A stretch of DNA of 64,000 nucleotides from Pseudomonas sp. GGS8 (GTDB taxonomy: Bacteria > Pseudomonadota > Gammaproteobacteria > Pseudomonadales > Pseudomonadaceae), in NCBI RefSeq assembly GCF_024168645.1, contig NZ_JALJWF010000001.1:434001-498000 (forward strand), written 5' to 3'. This document shows, in pieces, positions 53,081-61,404 of this stretch. The first letter of the stretch is position 1, and the number at the start of each line of letters is the position of its first letter. The translations under genes and the position numbers were made by a program. The notes under the pieces were generated by a model, which searched no databases, was not told the origin of the DNA, and saw only the letters and a list, made by a program, of their open reading frames with translations.

Positions 53081-53178
53081 CGCGGGCAAGTCGAATCGTC
53101 GCACCGCCGCTCCCACAGGTTATGTGAACGACATAAATCCCTGTGGGAGCGGCGGTGCGACGATTCGACTTGCCTGCG
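53081..53178. repeat. Long inverted repeat (39-bp arms), REP-derived
   Basis: CGCGGGCAAGTCGAATCGTC continuing GCACCGCCGCTCCCACAGG is mirrored by CCTGTGGGAGCGGCGGTGCG continuing ACGATTCGACTTGCCTGCG, with a 20-bp spacer and few mismatches. It sits between the convergent permease and COG4705 genes and may end both transcripts. Confidence 0.82.
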
Positions 53179-53195
53179 ATGGGGACGCCTCGGTT

Positions 53196-53951
53196 TCAGG
53201 TCAACTCGGCCGCGGTCTGCTTCGCGTACTTGCCCTGCACGTAAGACGCCCCTGCAATCATCACCACCAGAATCCCCGCCAACACCAGCGACGAGCCAAT
53301 GGTGCCGAAATCCAGGCCACCCTTTGCATGAGGTTTGGTCAGGAAGTCGCCCAAGGTCGCGCCGAATGGCCGCGTCAGCACGAACGCCACCCAGAACAGC
53401 AGCACCGACGAAATCTTCGTGAAGTATTTCAACAGCACCACCAGCGCAATGGTCGAGCCGATCAGCAGTGCGCCGCCGGCAAAACCCAGGCCCGAATCGT
53501 CGGCCAGGTAATCGCCAAGTGCAGTGCCCAAGGTGTTGGAAAACAGAATCGCCATCCAATAGAACATCTCGCCCCGGAAGGTCTGCACCTTGGTGACGTT
53601 CAGCGAATCACCGCTCAAGCGCCAGGCCGCGAAAATCCCCAACAGAATCGCAATCAGGATCATCGAGCCCGTGGCATAGCCCAATTCAAGGGTGCGGTCC
53701 ATGAAGTCCGACATGGTGGTACCGGCGGTGCTGGTCGACAGAATCACGATCCAGTACAGCACCGGCTTGTAGCTTTTGGACATCAACTGCGTGACCAGCG
53801 TCAGTACAAATACACTGATCAGAATCAGCGAACTGATGGCGTAACCAACATTGAGGGTCATCGACAACAAATCCCCCGCGGTTTCACCCAGGGTCGTCGC
53901 GCAGATTTTCATGATCCAGAACGCGAGGGTGATCTGAGGAAGTTTATTCAT
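53196..53951 (-). CDS. COG4705 family membrane protein with internal fourfold repeat
   Basis: A 251-residue protein with about eight helices. A motif of the form G-x-x-x-(G/S)-D recurs four times: TTLGETAGDLLSMTL (residues 19-33), STAGTTMSDFMDRTLELGYATGS, NTLGTALGDYLADDSGLGFAGG and RPFGATLGDFLTKP. Each is followed by a helix. This indicates a protein built from four copies of a two-helix unit with a repeated Asp in the membrane, which suggests ion or metal transport, but the function is not known to me. It starts at ATG 53951 and is convergent with the permease gene. Confidence 0.85.
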   Translation of the reverse strand: MNKLPQITLAFWIMKICATTLGETAGDLLSMTLNVGYAISSLILISVFVLTLVTQLMSKSYKPVLYWIVILSTSTAGTTMSDFMDRTLELGYATGSMILIAILLGIFAAWRLSGDSLNVTKVQTFRGEMFYWMAILFSNTLGTALGDYLADDSGLGFAGGALLIGSTIALVVLLKYFTKISSVLLFWVAFVLTRPFGATLGDFLTKPHAKGGLDFGTIGSSLVLAGILVVMIAGASYVQGKYAKQTAAELT

Positions 53952-54321
53952 TCAAGGTGAGCTCCAGTGTTCATGGCGGTCGTTTCTTCAGGTTATTGAT
54001 CGGTGCGCAGACTGGCGGTGGAGCAGTGAAAAATAGGTAAGTGCAGGATGAAAATTCTGTCACTTAGGCAAAAGAGCCGATTAATCGCTGGTTAATACCA
54101 GTCGCTACCGACAGCGTCGATCGCACCGACGCAGCTCGCACCAACTGATCTTGCACGCAACACCACAGCCCGGCCTTGGCCGGGCTTAGTCATTTCTGGG
54201 GGAAAGCAAAAATACCGGATCGACACAAAGCCCGCTCCCACAGTGATCGAGGATGGACTGGAAATCTGCCGCTGGCCCTTGCACCATGATCACCTACCGA
54301 ACGCCCCAGGAAATTCACTGT
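53952..54321. other. Intergenic region with a GC-rich hairpin and a lone REP
   Basis: A hairpin AGCCCGGCC / GGCCGGGCT at 54167-54186 is followed by only a weak T stretch. A single unpaired REP, AAGCCCGCTCCCACAG, is at 54228-54243. No promoter or gene can be assigned with confidence in these 370 bp. Confidence 0.5.
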
Positions 54322-54951
54322 ATGCCCGACGACATCCATTTCTACGAACCCGCCAACGGCCACGGCCTGCCCCATGACCCGTTCAATGCCATCGTCGGCC
54401 CGCGCCCCATCGGCTGGATTTCCTCCCAGGACGCCAATGGACGCCTGAACCTGGCGCCCTACAGTTTCTTCAACGCCTTCAACTACATCCCGCCGATCAT
54501 CGGTTTTTCCAGTGTCGGGCGCAAAGACAGCCTGAACAACATCGAGCAGACCGGCGAATTCGCCTGGAACCTGGCGACGCGTCCGCTGGCCGAGCAAATG
54601 AATCAGAGCTGCGCCATGGTCGGACCGCAGGTCAATGAGTTCGAACTGTCCGGGCTGACCACCGCCGCGTCGAGAATCATTCAGGTGCCACGGGTCGCCG
54701 AAAGCCCGGTGTCGTTCGAGTGCAAGGTCACGCAGATCATTCAGTTGCAACGCGCCAACAAGGAAGTGGTGCCGAGCTGGCTGATTCTCGGCGAAGTGGT
54801 CGCCGTGCACATCGCCAAATGGCTGTTGAAGGATGGGGTGTACGACACCGCCGCGGCAGAACCGATTCTGCGCGGCGGCGGGCCGGCGGACTACTTCCAG
54901 CTGGGGCCGGAGGCACTGTTCAAGATGTTCCGCCCAGGGGCGGTAAAGTGA
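54322..54951 (+). CDS. Flavin reductase-like (FMN-binding split barrel) protein
   Basis: A 209-residue protein of the flavin-reductase/DIM6-NTAB type: NAIVGPRPIGWISSQDANGRLNLAPYSFFNAFNYIPPIIGFSS (residues 20-62), then KDSLNNIEQTGEFAWNLATRPLAEQMNQS and a C-terminal barrel strand ILGEVVAVHI. It probably binds FMN and either reduces it with NAD(P)H or partners an oxygenase. ATG 54322 begins MPDDIHFYEPANGHG as in relatives; AGGA lies 10 nt upstream. The in-frame ATG at 54288 and the frame start at 54253 lack support. The partner is unknown; an ABM-type monooxygenase gene lies 270 bp away on the other strand. Confidence 0.88.
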   Translation: MPDDIHFYEPANGHGLPHDPFNAIVGPRPIGWISSQDANGRLNLAPYSFFNAFNYIPPIIGFSSVGRKDSLNNIEQTGEFAWNLATRPLAEQMNQSCAMVGPQVNEFELSGLTTAASRIIQVPRVAESPVSFECKVTQIIQLQRANKEVVPSWLILGEVVAVHIAKWLLKDGVYDTAAAEPILRGGGPADYFQLGPEALFKMFRPGAVK

Positions 54952-55182
54952 TTACCAGAGCAGGTCGGCGTCTTCTTTGACGTCTTTGAGGTGGGTCAGC
55001 TTTTTGGCCGCGGCCTCATCGGCTTCATGAGCGGTCTTGAAAGTCTGGCCTTCCAGCACTTTGTGAAAAACCGGGGCACCGGCACCACCGAGGGCTTTGA
55101 CGGCAATCGCAGCGTGGTAGCCGCCCTCGCCCGGTACTACTGCTGAAACGGCTTCAAAGTGTTCAAAGGCTTTACGTGCCAT
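54952..55182 (-). CDS. Small conserved-looking hypothetical protein
   Basis: A 76-residue soluble protein (MARKAFEHFEAVSAVVPGEGGYHAAIAVKALGGAGAPVF...). The composition and the pattern resemble a small alpha/beta domain; I do not recognise the family. AGGA 8 nt before ATG 55182 supports that start over 55191. Its stop codon lies directly next to the flavin reductase stop (54951/54952), so the two genes are convergent with no space for a terminator. Confidence 0.72.
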   Translation of the reverse strand: MARKAFEHFEAVSAVVPGEGGYHAAIAVKALGGAGAPVFHKVLEGQTFKTAHEADEAAAKKLTHLKDVKEDADLLW

Positions 55183-55223
55183 GTTGCGCATCCTGGCTAA
55201 TGGAGAGTTGCGCCATTAAACCC

Positions 55224-55577
55224 TCAACCGGCCAGTTTGTGTACCGCTGCCTGGGACTGACCGAGGGCCTGGGTCGCCGAGACATCCTTGAAGGTATGGA
55301 AATCCAGGCTGTTGACCACCATATCCTGCACCAGCTCGGCAAAAATCTGCATTGCCGGGCTGCCGAAGTAAGCGGTCATCGCCTGTTGGCTGGCCCAGAA
55401 ACCGGACACCAGCCACAACTCGGGATCGCATTGCGAGTGCTGCAGGGCGAAGCTCAGGCAACCCGATGCGTTGCGCGACGGCTCGATCAGGCTGCTCAGG
55501 CGCGCGCCGAGTTCTACCGAACGCCCGGCGCGGGCGCGAACGAAGGCCATATGACTGACGGGGATCTGCGTAGACAT
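55224..55577 (-). CDS. Antibiotic biosynthesis monooxygenase (ABM) domain protein
   Basis: A 117-residue dimeric ferredoxin-like fold protein. The segments VSHMAFVRARAGRSVELGARLSSLIEPSRNASGCLSFALQHSQCDPELWLVSGFWASQQAMTAYFGSPAMQIF match the ABM family, whose members oxidise quinols or act as small stress-linked enzymes without cofactors. GGGAGGG 6 nt before ATG 55577 fixes the start and rejects the TTG at 55583. It is divergent from the AraC-type regulator across 336 bp, so regulation by that protein is plausible but not shown. Confidence 0.83.
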   Translation of the reverse strand: MSTQIPVSHMAFVRARAGRSVELGARLSSLIEPSRNASGCLSFALQHSQCDPELWLVSGFWASQQAMTAYFGSPAMQIFAELVQDMVVNSLDFHTFKDVSATQALGQSQAAVHKLAG

Positions 55578-55913
55578 GTTCAACCCTCCCAGGGAGTCGA
55601 GTGGCAGCCGTGGGACGGGCTGCGACAGGATCCAAGATTAGGCGGCGCATCACAGTCACCGTTAGTCGATTTCTGCCGGCTTATTGCACAATCCTGCGCG
55701 GCTGCACCCAACGCCTATAACAATAGGTAAAACACTGTCACACCGCTGCAACATGACTTTCAAGCAAGTTTCACCGGCGTTGCCTTGCCATAACAGCGCC
55801 GCGTATTCACCCCGCGCAGAATCAGGCAAGCTTTTGACAGGATGTGTCTACCGCTGTCCCTTGCACAAATTTAAGCTCGGCCCAAGACCAACACTTCACG
55901 GAGGATTCCCTGC
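55578..55913. other. Divergent intergenic region between the ABM and AraC genes
   Basis: 336 bp without a convincing gene. It probably holds promoters for both directions. TTGACAG at 55833-55839 is a possible -35 for the AraC gene, but no good -10 at standard spacing is evident. No hairpin or repeat stands out. Confidence 0.45.
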
Positions 55914-56843
55914 ATGTCGTCGCTCGATCACTTTCAGGCTCCGCTTCCCGCTGACATGGAAAAACAGCGCGCGGAACTGGCCGACCTCATCCGTCGCAAC
56001 ACCATGGACGATGGCTCCTACGCCACTGCCGTCGGTTCGCTGTTCATGTCGCGTCACAGCAAATCCCATGATTTCGCCCCGGGGCTGGCCCAACCGGCCC
56101 TGTGCATCATGGCCCAGGGACGCAAGGAAGTTCGGTTGGCGGACGAACACTTCAATTACGACCCGCTGAATTACCTGGTGGTGTCGGTCTCGATGCCTTT
56201 GAGTGGGCGGGTGGTGAATGTCTCGCCTGACGAACCGATCCTCGCGGTGCGGCTGGACATCGATCCGGCGGAAATCACCGCACTGATTGCCGACGCCGGC
56301 CCCATCGGCGTGCCCACACGGCCCACGGGGCGCGGCCTGTATGTCGAGCGGATCGACTCGGCCATGCTCGATGCCGTGCTGCGTCTGGTGCGTTTGCTGG
56401 ACACCCCCAAAGACATCGCCATGCTGGCGCCGCTGATTCGCCGGGAGATTCTGTATCGGCTGTTGCGCAGCCAGCAGGGCCATCGACTGTATGAGATTGC
56501 CATCGCCAACAGCCAGAGCCATCGCATCAGCCAGGCGATCAAATGGCTCAACGGCAACTATGAACAACCGCTGCGCATCGACGATCTGGCGCGGGAAGTG
56601 AACCTGAGCGTGTCGACGCTGCATCACCGCTTCAAGGCGATGACGGCGATGAGTCCGTTGCAGTATCAGAAACAGCTGCGCCTGCAAGAAGCGCGGCGCT
56701 TGATGCTGGCAGAAGGGCTGGAAGCGTCGGCGGCGGGTTATCGGGTGGGGTATGAAAGCCCTTCGCAGTTCAGTCGGGAGTACAGCCGATTGTTCGGGGC
56801 GCCACCGTTGCGGGATCTGGCGCGGTTGCGGTTGTCGATTTGA
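55914..56843 (+). CDS. AraC family transcriptional regulator
   Basis: A 309-residue regulator with an AraC_N-type (PF06719-like) N-terminal domain (ADLIRRNTMDDGSYATAVGSLFMSRHSKSHDFAPGLAQPALCIMAQGRKEV, residues 22-75). Its C-terminal double helix-turn-helix has WLNGNYEQPLRIDDLAREVNLSVSTLHHRFKAMTAMSPLQYQKQLRLQEARRLM and GYRVGYESPSQFSREYSRLFGAPP. It is a cytoplasmic DNA-binding activator whose ligand is unknown. GGAGG precedes the ATG at good spacing. Targets may include the divergent ABM gene. Confidence 0.92.
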   Translation: MSSLDHFQAPLPADMEKQRAELADLIRRNTMDDGSYATAVGSLFMSRHSKSHDFAPGLAQPALCIMAQGRKEVRLADEHFNYDPLNYLVVSVSMPLSGRVVNVSPDEPILAVRLDIDPAEITALIADAGPIGVPTRPTGRGLYVERIDSAMLDAVLRLVRLLDTPKDIAMLAPLIRREILYRLLRSQQGHRLYEIAIANSQSHRISQAIKWLNGNYEQPLRIDDLAREVNLSVSTLHHRFKAMTAMSPLQYQKQLRLQEARRLMLAEGLEASAAGYRVGYESPSQFSREYSRLFGAPPLRDLARLRLSI

Positions 56844-56868
56844 TCCGGCATTTGTTGTGTGGCCGATG

Positions 56869-56949
56869 GCCTCATCGCGGGAAAGCCCGCTCCCACACGG
56901 ACCGGTGTACACGGAACCCTGTGGGAGCGGGCTTGCCCGCGATGAGGCC
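56869..56949. repeat. REPIN between the AraC gene and the ABC ATPase gene
   Basis: GGCCTCATCGCGGGAAAGCC with following CGCTCCCACA is mirrored by TGTGGGAGCGGGCTTGCCCG with following CGATGAGGCC. It has a short spacer and separates two convergent genes. Confidence 0.87.
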
Positions 56950-56973
56950 AGAAAGGCCAACATCAAATCTGGA

Positions 56974-58029
56974 TCAGGCGCTCAGCACTCGGCACGCCTC
57001 AGCCGGCAAGGTTACCGACACAGGATTGCCAATGCTCAACCCAACCCCCTGGCACGGCGTGCTCAACGCGGTAAACGACACCCCGGAACACTCGACGGTG
57101 GTTTCGATGGTCGCGCCGATATCCCGCACAAACGTCACCTTCCCCAGCAAGCGATTCCCCGCCGTCGCCTGGGGTTGCGACAGTTGCAGGTCTTCCGGGC
57201 GAATCAGCATTTTCACTTTCTCCCCCACCACAATGCTGCTGCAGATCGGCACTTGCAGCGCATCGCCACCCGGCAGGCTGACCTTGCCATTGCCCAACGC
57301 CGTGGCCGGAAAAATATTCCCCGAACCGATAAAGTCCGCGACGAACTCATTGGCCGGGTGCCGATAGATCTCAATCGGTGTACCCACCTGCTGCACCCGA
57401 TGCTCACCCAGCACCACCACGATGTCGGCCATGGTCATGGCTTCGCGCTGATCGTGGGTGACCATGATGGTAGTGATGTTCAAGCGCTGTTGCAGCTGAC
57501 GGATTTCCACCTGCATCGATTCGCGCAACTTGGCGTCCAGTGCCGACAGCGGCTCATCGAGCAGCAGGATTTTCGGCCGCGAGGCAATCGCCCGGGCAAT
57601 CGCCACACGCTGACGCTGACCGCCGGAGAGTTTTGCCACCGGGCGATCAATCATTTCCTGCAGTTGAATCAGCTCAAGCAACTCCACCACCCGCGCCTGC
57701 TGATCGGCCTTGCTGACCCCACGCAGTTTCAACGGATAGGCAATGTTCTCCCCCACCGTCATGTGCGGGAACAGCGCCAGGGATTGAAACACCATACCGA
57801 AATTGCGCTGATGCGCAGGCGTATGGCCGATGTCTTCACCGTCCAGGCGAATCTCGCCGCCGGTCAGGGTTTCGAGCCCGGCGATCATCCGCAGCAAAGT
57901 GGTTTTACCGCAGCCCGACGGGCCGAGAAAACACACCAGTTTGCCCTCGGGCAAATGCAGGTTCACATCCTTTACCGCGCAGGCCGAGCCGTAATGTTTC
58001 TCGACGTTTTCCAGAATCAGACCAGTCAT
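56974..58029 (-). CDS. Spermidine/putrescine-type ABC transporter ATP-binding protein
   Basis: A 351-residue PotA-like ATPase: Walker A GPSGCGKT (36-43), Q-loop FQSLALF, signature LSGGQ (134-138), Walker B ILLLDEPLSALD and switch His in VTHDQREAM. A C-terminal TOBE domain is present (MLIRPEDLQLSQP...). It energises import through the two permeases encoded just upstream. ATG 58029 has GAGG 8 nt before it; a GTG at 58038 is less likely. It is the last gene of the operon. Confidence 0.94.
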   Translation of the reverse strand: MTGLILENVEKHYGSACAVKDVNLHLPEGKLVCFLGPSGCGKTTLLRMIAGLETLTGGEIRLDGEDIGHTPAHQRNFGMVFQSLALFPHMTVGENIAYPLKLRGVSKADQQARVVELLELIQLQEMIDRPVAKLSGGQRQRVAIARAIASRPKILLLDEPLSALDAKLRESMQVEIRQLQQRLNITTIMVTHDQREAMTMADIVVVLGEHRVQQVGTPIEIYRHPANEFVADFIGSGNIFPATALGNGKVSLPGGDALQVPICSSIVVGEKVKMLIRPEDLQLSQPQATAGNRLLGKVTFVRDIGATIETTVECSGVSFTALSTPCQGVGLSIGNPVSVTLPAEACRVLSA

Positions 58030-58047
58030 TTGAATCACCTCAAGAAA

Positions 58048-58896
58048 TCAGAACGAAACGCCGCCTTCGCCAACCAACTTTTCCAGCGCCCAAATGAGCA
58101 CGAAGTCGATCAGCACGATCAGCACGGCAAACGAGAAAACGGTAGGGTCGAGCGACGACACGGTGCGGCTGTACATCCAGATCGGCACGGTCACGACGTC
58201 GATGGTGTAGAGGAAATAGGTCACGGTGAATTCGTTGAACGAGACGATGAACGCCAGCAGCATGCCCGCCAGAATCCCCGACTTCATCAACGGCACCACC
58301 ACATCGACAATCGCCCGAGTCGGTGAAGCGCCGAGCATTTGCGCGGCCTCTTCGACTTCGCTGCCGATGGAAAGCATCGCTGCCGTGCAGTTCTTCACCA
58401 CGAACGGCAGCGCCAGAATCACGTGGGCAATCACCAACCGCGAGGTGGTGATCTGGAACGGCAGGCTGTCGAACACCAACAGCAAGGCCAGGCCCAGCAC
58501 CACCATCGGGAACACCAGTGGCAACGACATCAATTGCAGCGCCACCGCTTTACCGCGGAACTCGCAACGGGTCAGGGCATAGGCTGCCGGCACCGCGATG
58601 ATCGTGGCGAAGATCATGGTCAGGCAGGCCACCATCAGGCTGGTGCTCATGGCTTTACCCAGGCTCAGCACGTCGCTGGCGTCCGGCGAGACGAAGGTGT
58701 GCCAGGCGGCCTTGTACCATTGCAGGCTGTAGCTGCTGGGCGGAAAGTCGAGGTTCGACGCGCCGCTGAACGACATGACGATCATGGTCAGGATCGGCAG
58801 CACCGCCAGCAGCAAAATGAAGCCCGAGAGAATGCCGGCGAACTTGCCGGTATCGCCCGGCAACAGCGACTGACGCTTCTTGATCAAAGTGCTCAT
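58048..58896 (-). CDS. ABC transporter permease (PotC-like)
   Basis: A 282-residue membrane protein with about six helices and the permease EAA-loop (EEAAQMLGASPTRAIVDVVVPLMKSGILAG, near residue 180-210), which contacts the ATPase. It begins MSTLIKKRQ at ATG 58896, overlapping the previous permease stop by 4 bases (ATGA). The family imports spermidine, putrescine or related cations; the ligand is set by the binding protein. Confidence 0.92.
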   Translation of the reverse strand: MSTLIKKRQSLLPGDTGKFAGILSGFILLLAVLPILTMIVMSFSGASNLDFPPSSYSLQWYKAAWHTFVSPDASDVLSLGKAMSTSLMVACLTMIFATIIAVPAAYALTRCEFRGKAVALQLMSLPLVFPMVVLGLALLLVFDSLPFQITTSRLVIAHVILALPFVVKNCTAAMLSIGSEVEEAAQMLGASPTRAIVDVVVPLMKSGILAGMLLAFIVSFNEFTVTYFLYTIDVVTVPIWMYSRTVSSLDPTVFSFAVLIVLIDFVLIWALEKLVGEGGVSF

Positions 58897-59801
58897 TGCG
58901 AAGCCTCCAGCATGCGCCGACGACGGCCAGTGATGTATTCGGACAAGGTCATGATGGCGAGCGTGGTAACGATCAGCACCACACCGGCCGCGGACGCGGC
59001 GGGCCAATTCATCAGCGGGGCGATCTGGTCATGGACCATCACCGCCAGCATCGGCACGCGCCGACCGCCGAGCAGCAAAGGCACCACGAAGCTGCTGGCG
59101 TTGTAGGCGAACACCAGCGTTGCGCCGGTGATGATCCCCGGAAAACTCATCGGCAACACCACTTGGCGAAACACCTGCAAGCGACTGGCGCCCAGGGTGG
59201 CGGCGGCTTCTTCGTAAGTGCGGGCGACGCCGCGCATGGCGCTGGCAATCGGCAGCACGGCCAGCGGGAACGCGGTTTGCACCAGGCCCATCAATACGCC
59301 GTTCTGGTTGTACAGCAGCATGATCGGGCGCTTGATCAGGCCCAGGCCCATCAGCGCCTGATTGAGCATCCCACCCGGGCCGAGAATCACCAGCCAGCCG
59401 TAGCTTTGCAGCAGCAGGTTGACCAGCAACGGCAGCAGCACCGCCGCAAGGAAAATCCGCCGCACAAACGGTGAGGTCAACCGCGACATGGTGTAGGCCA
59501 CCGGGATCGCCAGCAGCACCGCGATCACCGCGCTGATCAGCGCCAGGCGCAGGGTCAGCAGCAAGGATTTGAGGTAGTACGGTTCCAGCAATTGCGCGTA
59601 ACTGGCCAGGCTGAAGCCGGACCACTCCGCACCTTTGGTGCCCACGCTCATGCGCAGCACCAGGAGGCTGGCGGCAATCAGCACGCCGAGAAACAGCATC
59701 GACGGCGACAGGAAAAGCCACGCACGCGCTGTCGGTGAGACACCCCGAGTGATGCGCGTGGGTGCCGCGCTTACCGGATGAGTCAGAGGTTGGTGTTCCA
59801 T
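58893..59801 (-). CDS. ABC transporter permease (PotB-like)
   Basis: A 302-residue permease with a first helix at residues 29-50 (AWLFLSPSMLFLGVLIAASLLVL) and an EAA motif (YEEAAATLGASRLQVFRQVVLPMSFPGIITGATLVF). It begins MEHQPLTHPVSAAPT at ATG 59801. A much longer in-frame extension to 60119 would run through a REPIN and is rejected. It pairs with the PotC-like permease. The REPIN before it separates it from the binding-protein gene. Confidence 0.9.
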   Translation of the reverse strand: MEHQPLTHPVSAAPTRITRGVSPTARAWLFLSPSMLFLGVLIAASLLVLRMSVGTKGAEWSGFSLASYAQLLEPYYLKSLLLTLRLALISAVIAVLLAIPVAYTMSRLTSPFVRRIFLAAVLLPLLVNLLLQSYGWLVILGPGGMLNQALMGLGLIKRPIMLLYNQNGVLMGLVQTAFPLAVLPIASAMRGVARTYEEAAATLGASRLQVFRQVVLPMSFPGIITGATLVFAYNASSFVVPLLLGGRRVPMLAVMVHDQIAPLMNWPAASAAGVVLIVTTLAIMTLSEYITGRRRRMLEASQ

Positions 59802-59861
59802 AGCAAGGGTCTCGTCAATGGAAAGCAGCTGGCAAACACAGTCCTCAAAACCACCGCGAAC

Positions 59862-60041
59862 CCTGTGGGAGCGGGCTTTGTGGCGAGGGGGCTTGCCCCC
59901 GTTCGACTGCGAAGCAGTCGTAAACCATCTCATGCGGTACACCTGATGCACCGCGATGACAGGATTCAGGGCCGCTTCGCGCCCCAACGGGGCGATGCGG
60001 CGTTCCGACAAGCCCCCTCGCCACAAAAGCCCGCTCCCACA
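59862..60041. repeat. Nested REPINs
   Basis: An outer pair, CCTGTGGGAGCGGGCTT and AAGCCCGCTCCCACA, encloses an inner pair of the other REP type (GTGGCGAGGGGGCTTGCCCC at 59880; inverse ACAAGCCCCCTCGCCAC ending 60024). The inner element appears to have entered the outer one. Confidence 0.78.
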
Positions 60042-60082
60042 TTTGATTTGTGGTGCTCTCAGGGCTTGCGTACGCCACTCGA

Positions 60083-61186
60083 TCAGGAAGAAAAGATTTC
60101 CGTGTAACGACGAATCCATTGGTCATGTACGGTGGCCAGGAAGGCGTTGTCGTGCATGATCGCCTTCTCGGCAATCTGCTCCGGCGTGAGGATGTACGGG
60201 CTCTTGCGGGCTTCGGCGGAGATGATCGCCTTGGCGTTGACCGGGCCGTTGTAAATGTCTTCGGCCATCTTGCCCTGCACCAACGGGTCCAGAGAGTGGT
60301 TGATGAAGGCATAAGCCAGGTCGGTATCGCCTGGACGATTTTTCGGCATCACTGAGAGCATCAGGTCGGTGTAGAAGCCTTCCTTCATGCCGAAGGTGGC
60401 GCCCAGACCGTAGGCCGGGTCGCGGATCTGTTTCGGGAAAAACGCCGGCGCGTACAAGCCGCCCATGTCCAGAGAACCGGTGCGGAACAGCTCGGCGATC
60501 TGGTTCGGGTTTTCACCCAGGGTGACCACGCGGCTCTTGAGCTCGGCGAGTTTCTTGAAGCCCGGTTCGATGTTGTGTTCGTCACCACCGGCCAGTTTGG
60601 CGGCGATGATGATCAGGTCCATAGCCTCGGTCCAGTTCGGCGGCGGCAGGAAAATGTTCGGCGCCAGGTCGGCGTCCCACATCGCAGCGTAGCTGTCCGG
60701 GGCTTCTTTCTGGGTGCGGGTGCTGTAGACCAGGCTGTTACACCACAGCAGGTAACCGATACCGTGGCCATTGGCGCCGGTGCGGTATTTCTCCGGTACA
60801 TCCACCAGGTTGGGGATGCGGTTGAGGTCGGGTTTTTCCAGCAGGTTGGCGGCCGCCAGGCCTTCGGCGCCGACGCCGGCCAGGGTGATGATGTCGTACT
60901 GCGGGCGATCACCGCCGGCCTTGAGTTTGGCGACCATTTCCGAGGTGCTGCCGGTGCGGTCAGCGATGACCTTGCAGCCGTACTTGTCTTCGAAGGTCGC
61001 CGCGATATTGCGCAGTGCTGCAAGGCCGGTGTCATCGGACCAGGTCAGCAGGCGCAGGGTCTTGCCCGTAAAGCGCGTGTCGCTGGCATTGGCCCGGATG
61101 AACGGCATGCTCATGGCTGCCGCGGCTACCGACGCCACGCCCACGGTTTTGATGAATTGACGTCTGTTCAGATCATGCTTGCCCAT
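60083..61186 (-). CDS. Extracellular solute-binding protein (polyamine-type), Tat-exported
   Basis: A 367-residue periplasmic binding protein of the PotD/PotF type. The N terminus MGKHDLNRRQFIKTVGVASVAAAAMSMPFIRANA is a twin-arginine signal (RRQFI at 8-12). The mature domain has LRLLTWSDDTGLAALRNIAATFEDKYGCKV, typical of cluster D binding proteins. GGGAG 6 nt before ATG 61186 supports the start over 61237. It would supply the ligand to the two permeases downstream. The adjacent ALDH and ketoarginine-type decarboxylase suggest a guanidino compound or polyamine ligand (inference). Confidence 0.92.
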   Translation of the reverse strand: MGKHDLNRRQFIKTVGVASVAAAAMSMPFIRANASDTRFTGKTLRLLTWSDDTGLAALRNIAATFEDKYGCKVIADRTGSTSEMVAKLKAGGDRPQYDIITLAGVGAEGLAAANLLEKPDLNRIPNLVDVPEKYRTGANGHGIGYLLWCNSLVYSTRTQKEAPDSYAAMWDADLAPNIFLPPPNWTEAMDLIIIAAKLAGGDEHNIEPGFKKLAELKSRVVTLGENPNQIAELFRTGSLDMGGLYAPAFFPKQIRDPAYGLGATFGMKEGFYTDLMLSVMPKNRPGDTDLAYAFINHSLDPLVQGKMAEDIYNGPVNAKAIISAEARKSPYILTPEQIAEKAIMHDNAFLATVHDQWIRRYTEIFSS

Positions 61187-61404
61187 GAAGGACTCCCTTT
61201 GTTTTTTTAAGTATGAGGTTGGTCGCAACCGTTGCATCCGCGCGGCCAGATCGGCTTGAAGTCCCCGGTTTCAAAGGACTTGAGCTTGACCTGCGGGTTC
61301 ATCCTGAGGTCGTGCAAAACACCTGACTATCGATAAAAACTCATTGAAGCCATGACGCTGGCGCATGCCTCATCAAGAGGCATGCGCTCACTGTTTTCGT
61401 GCTG

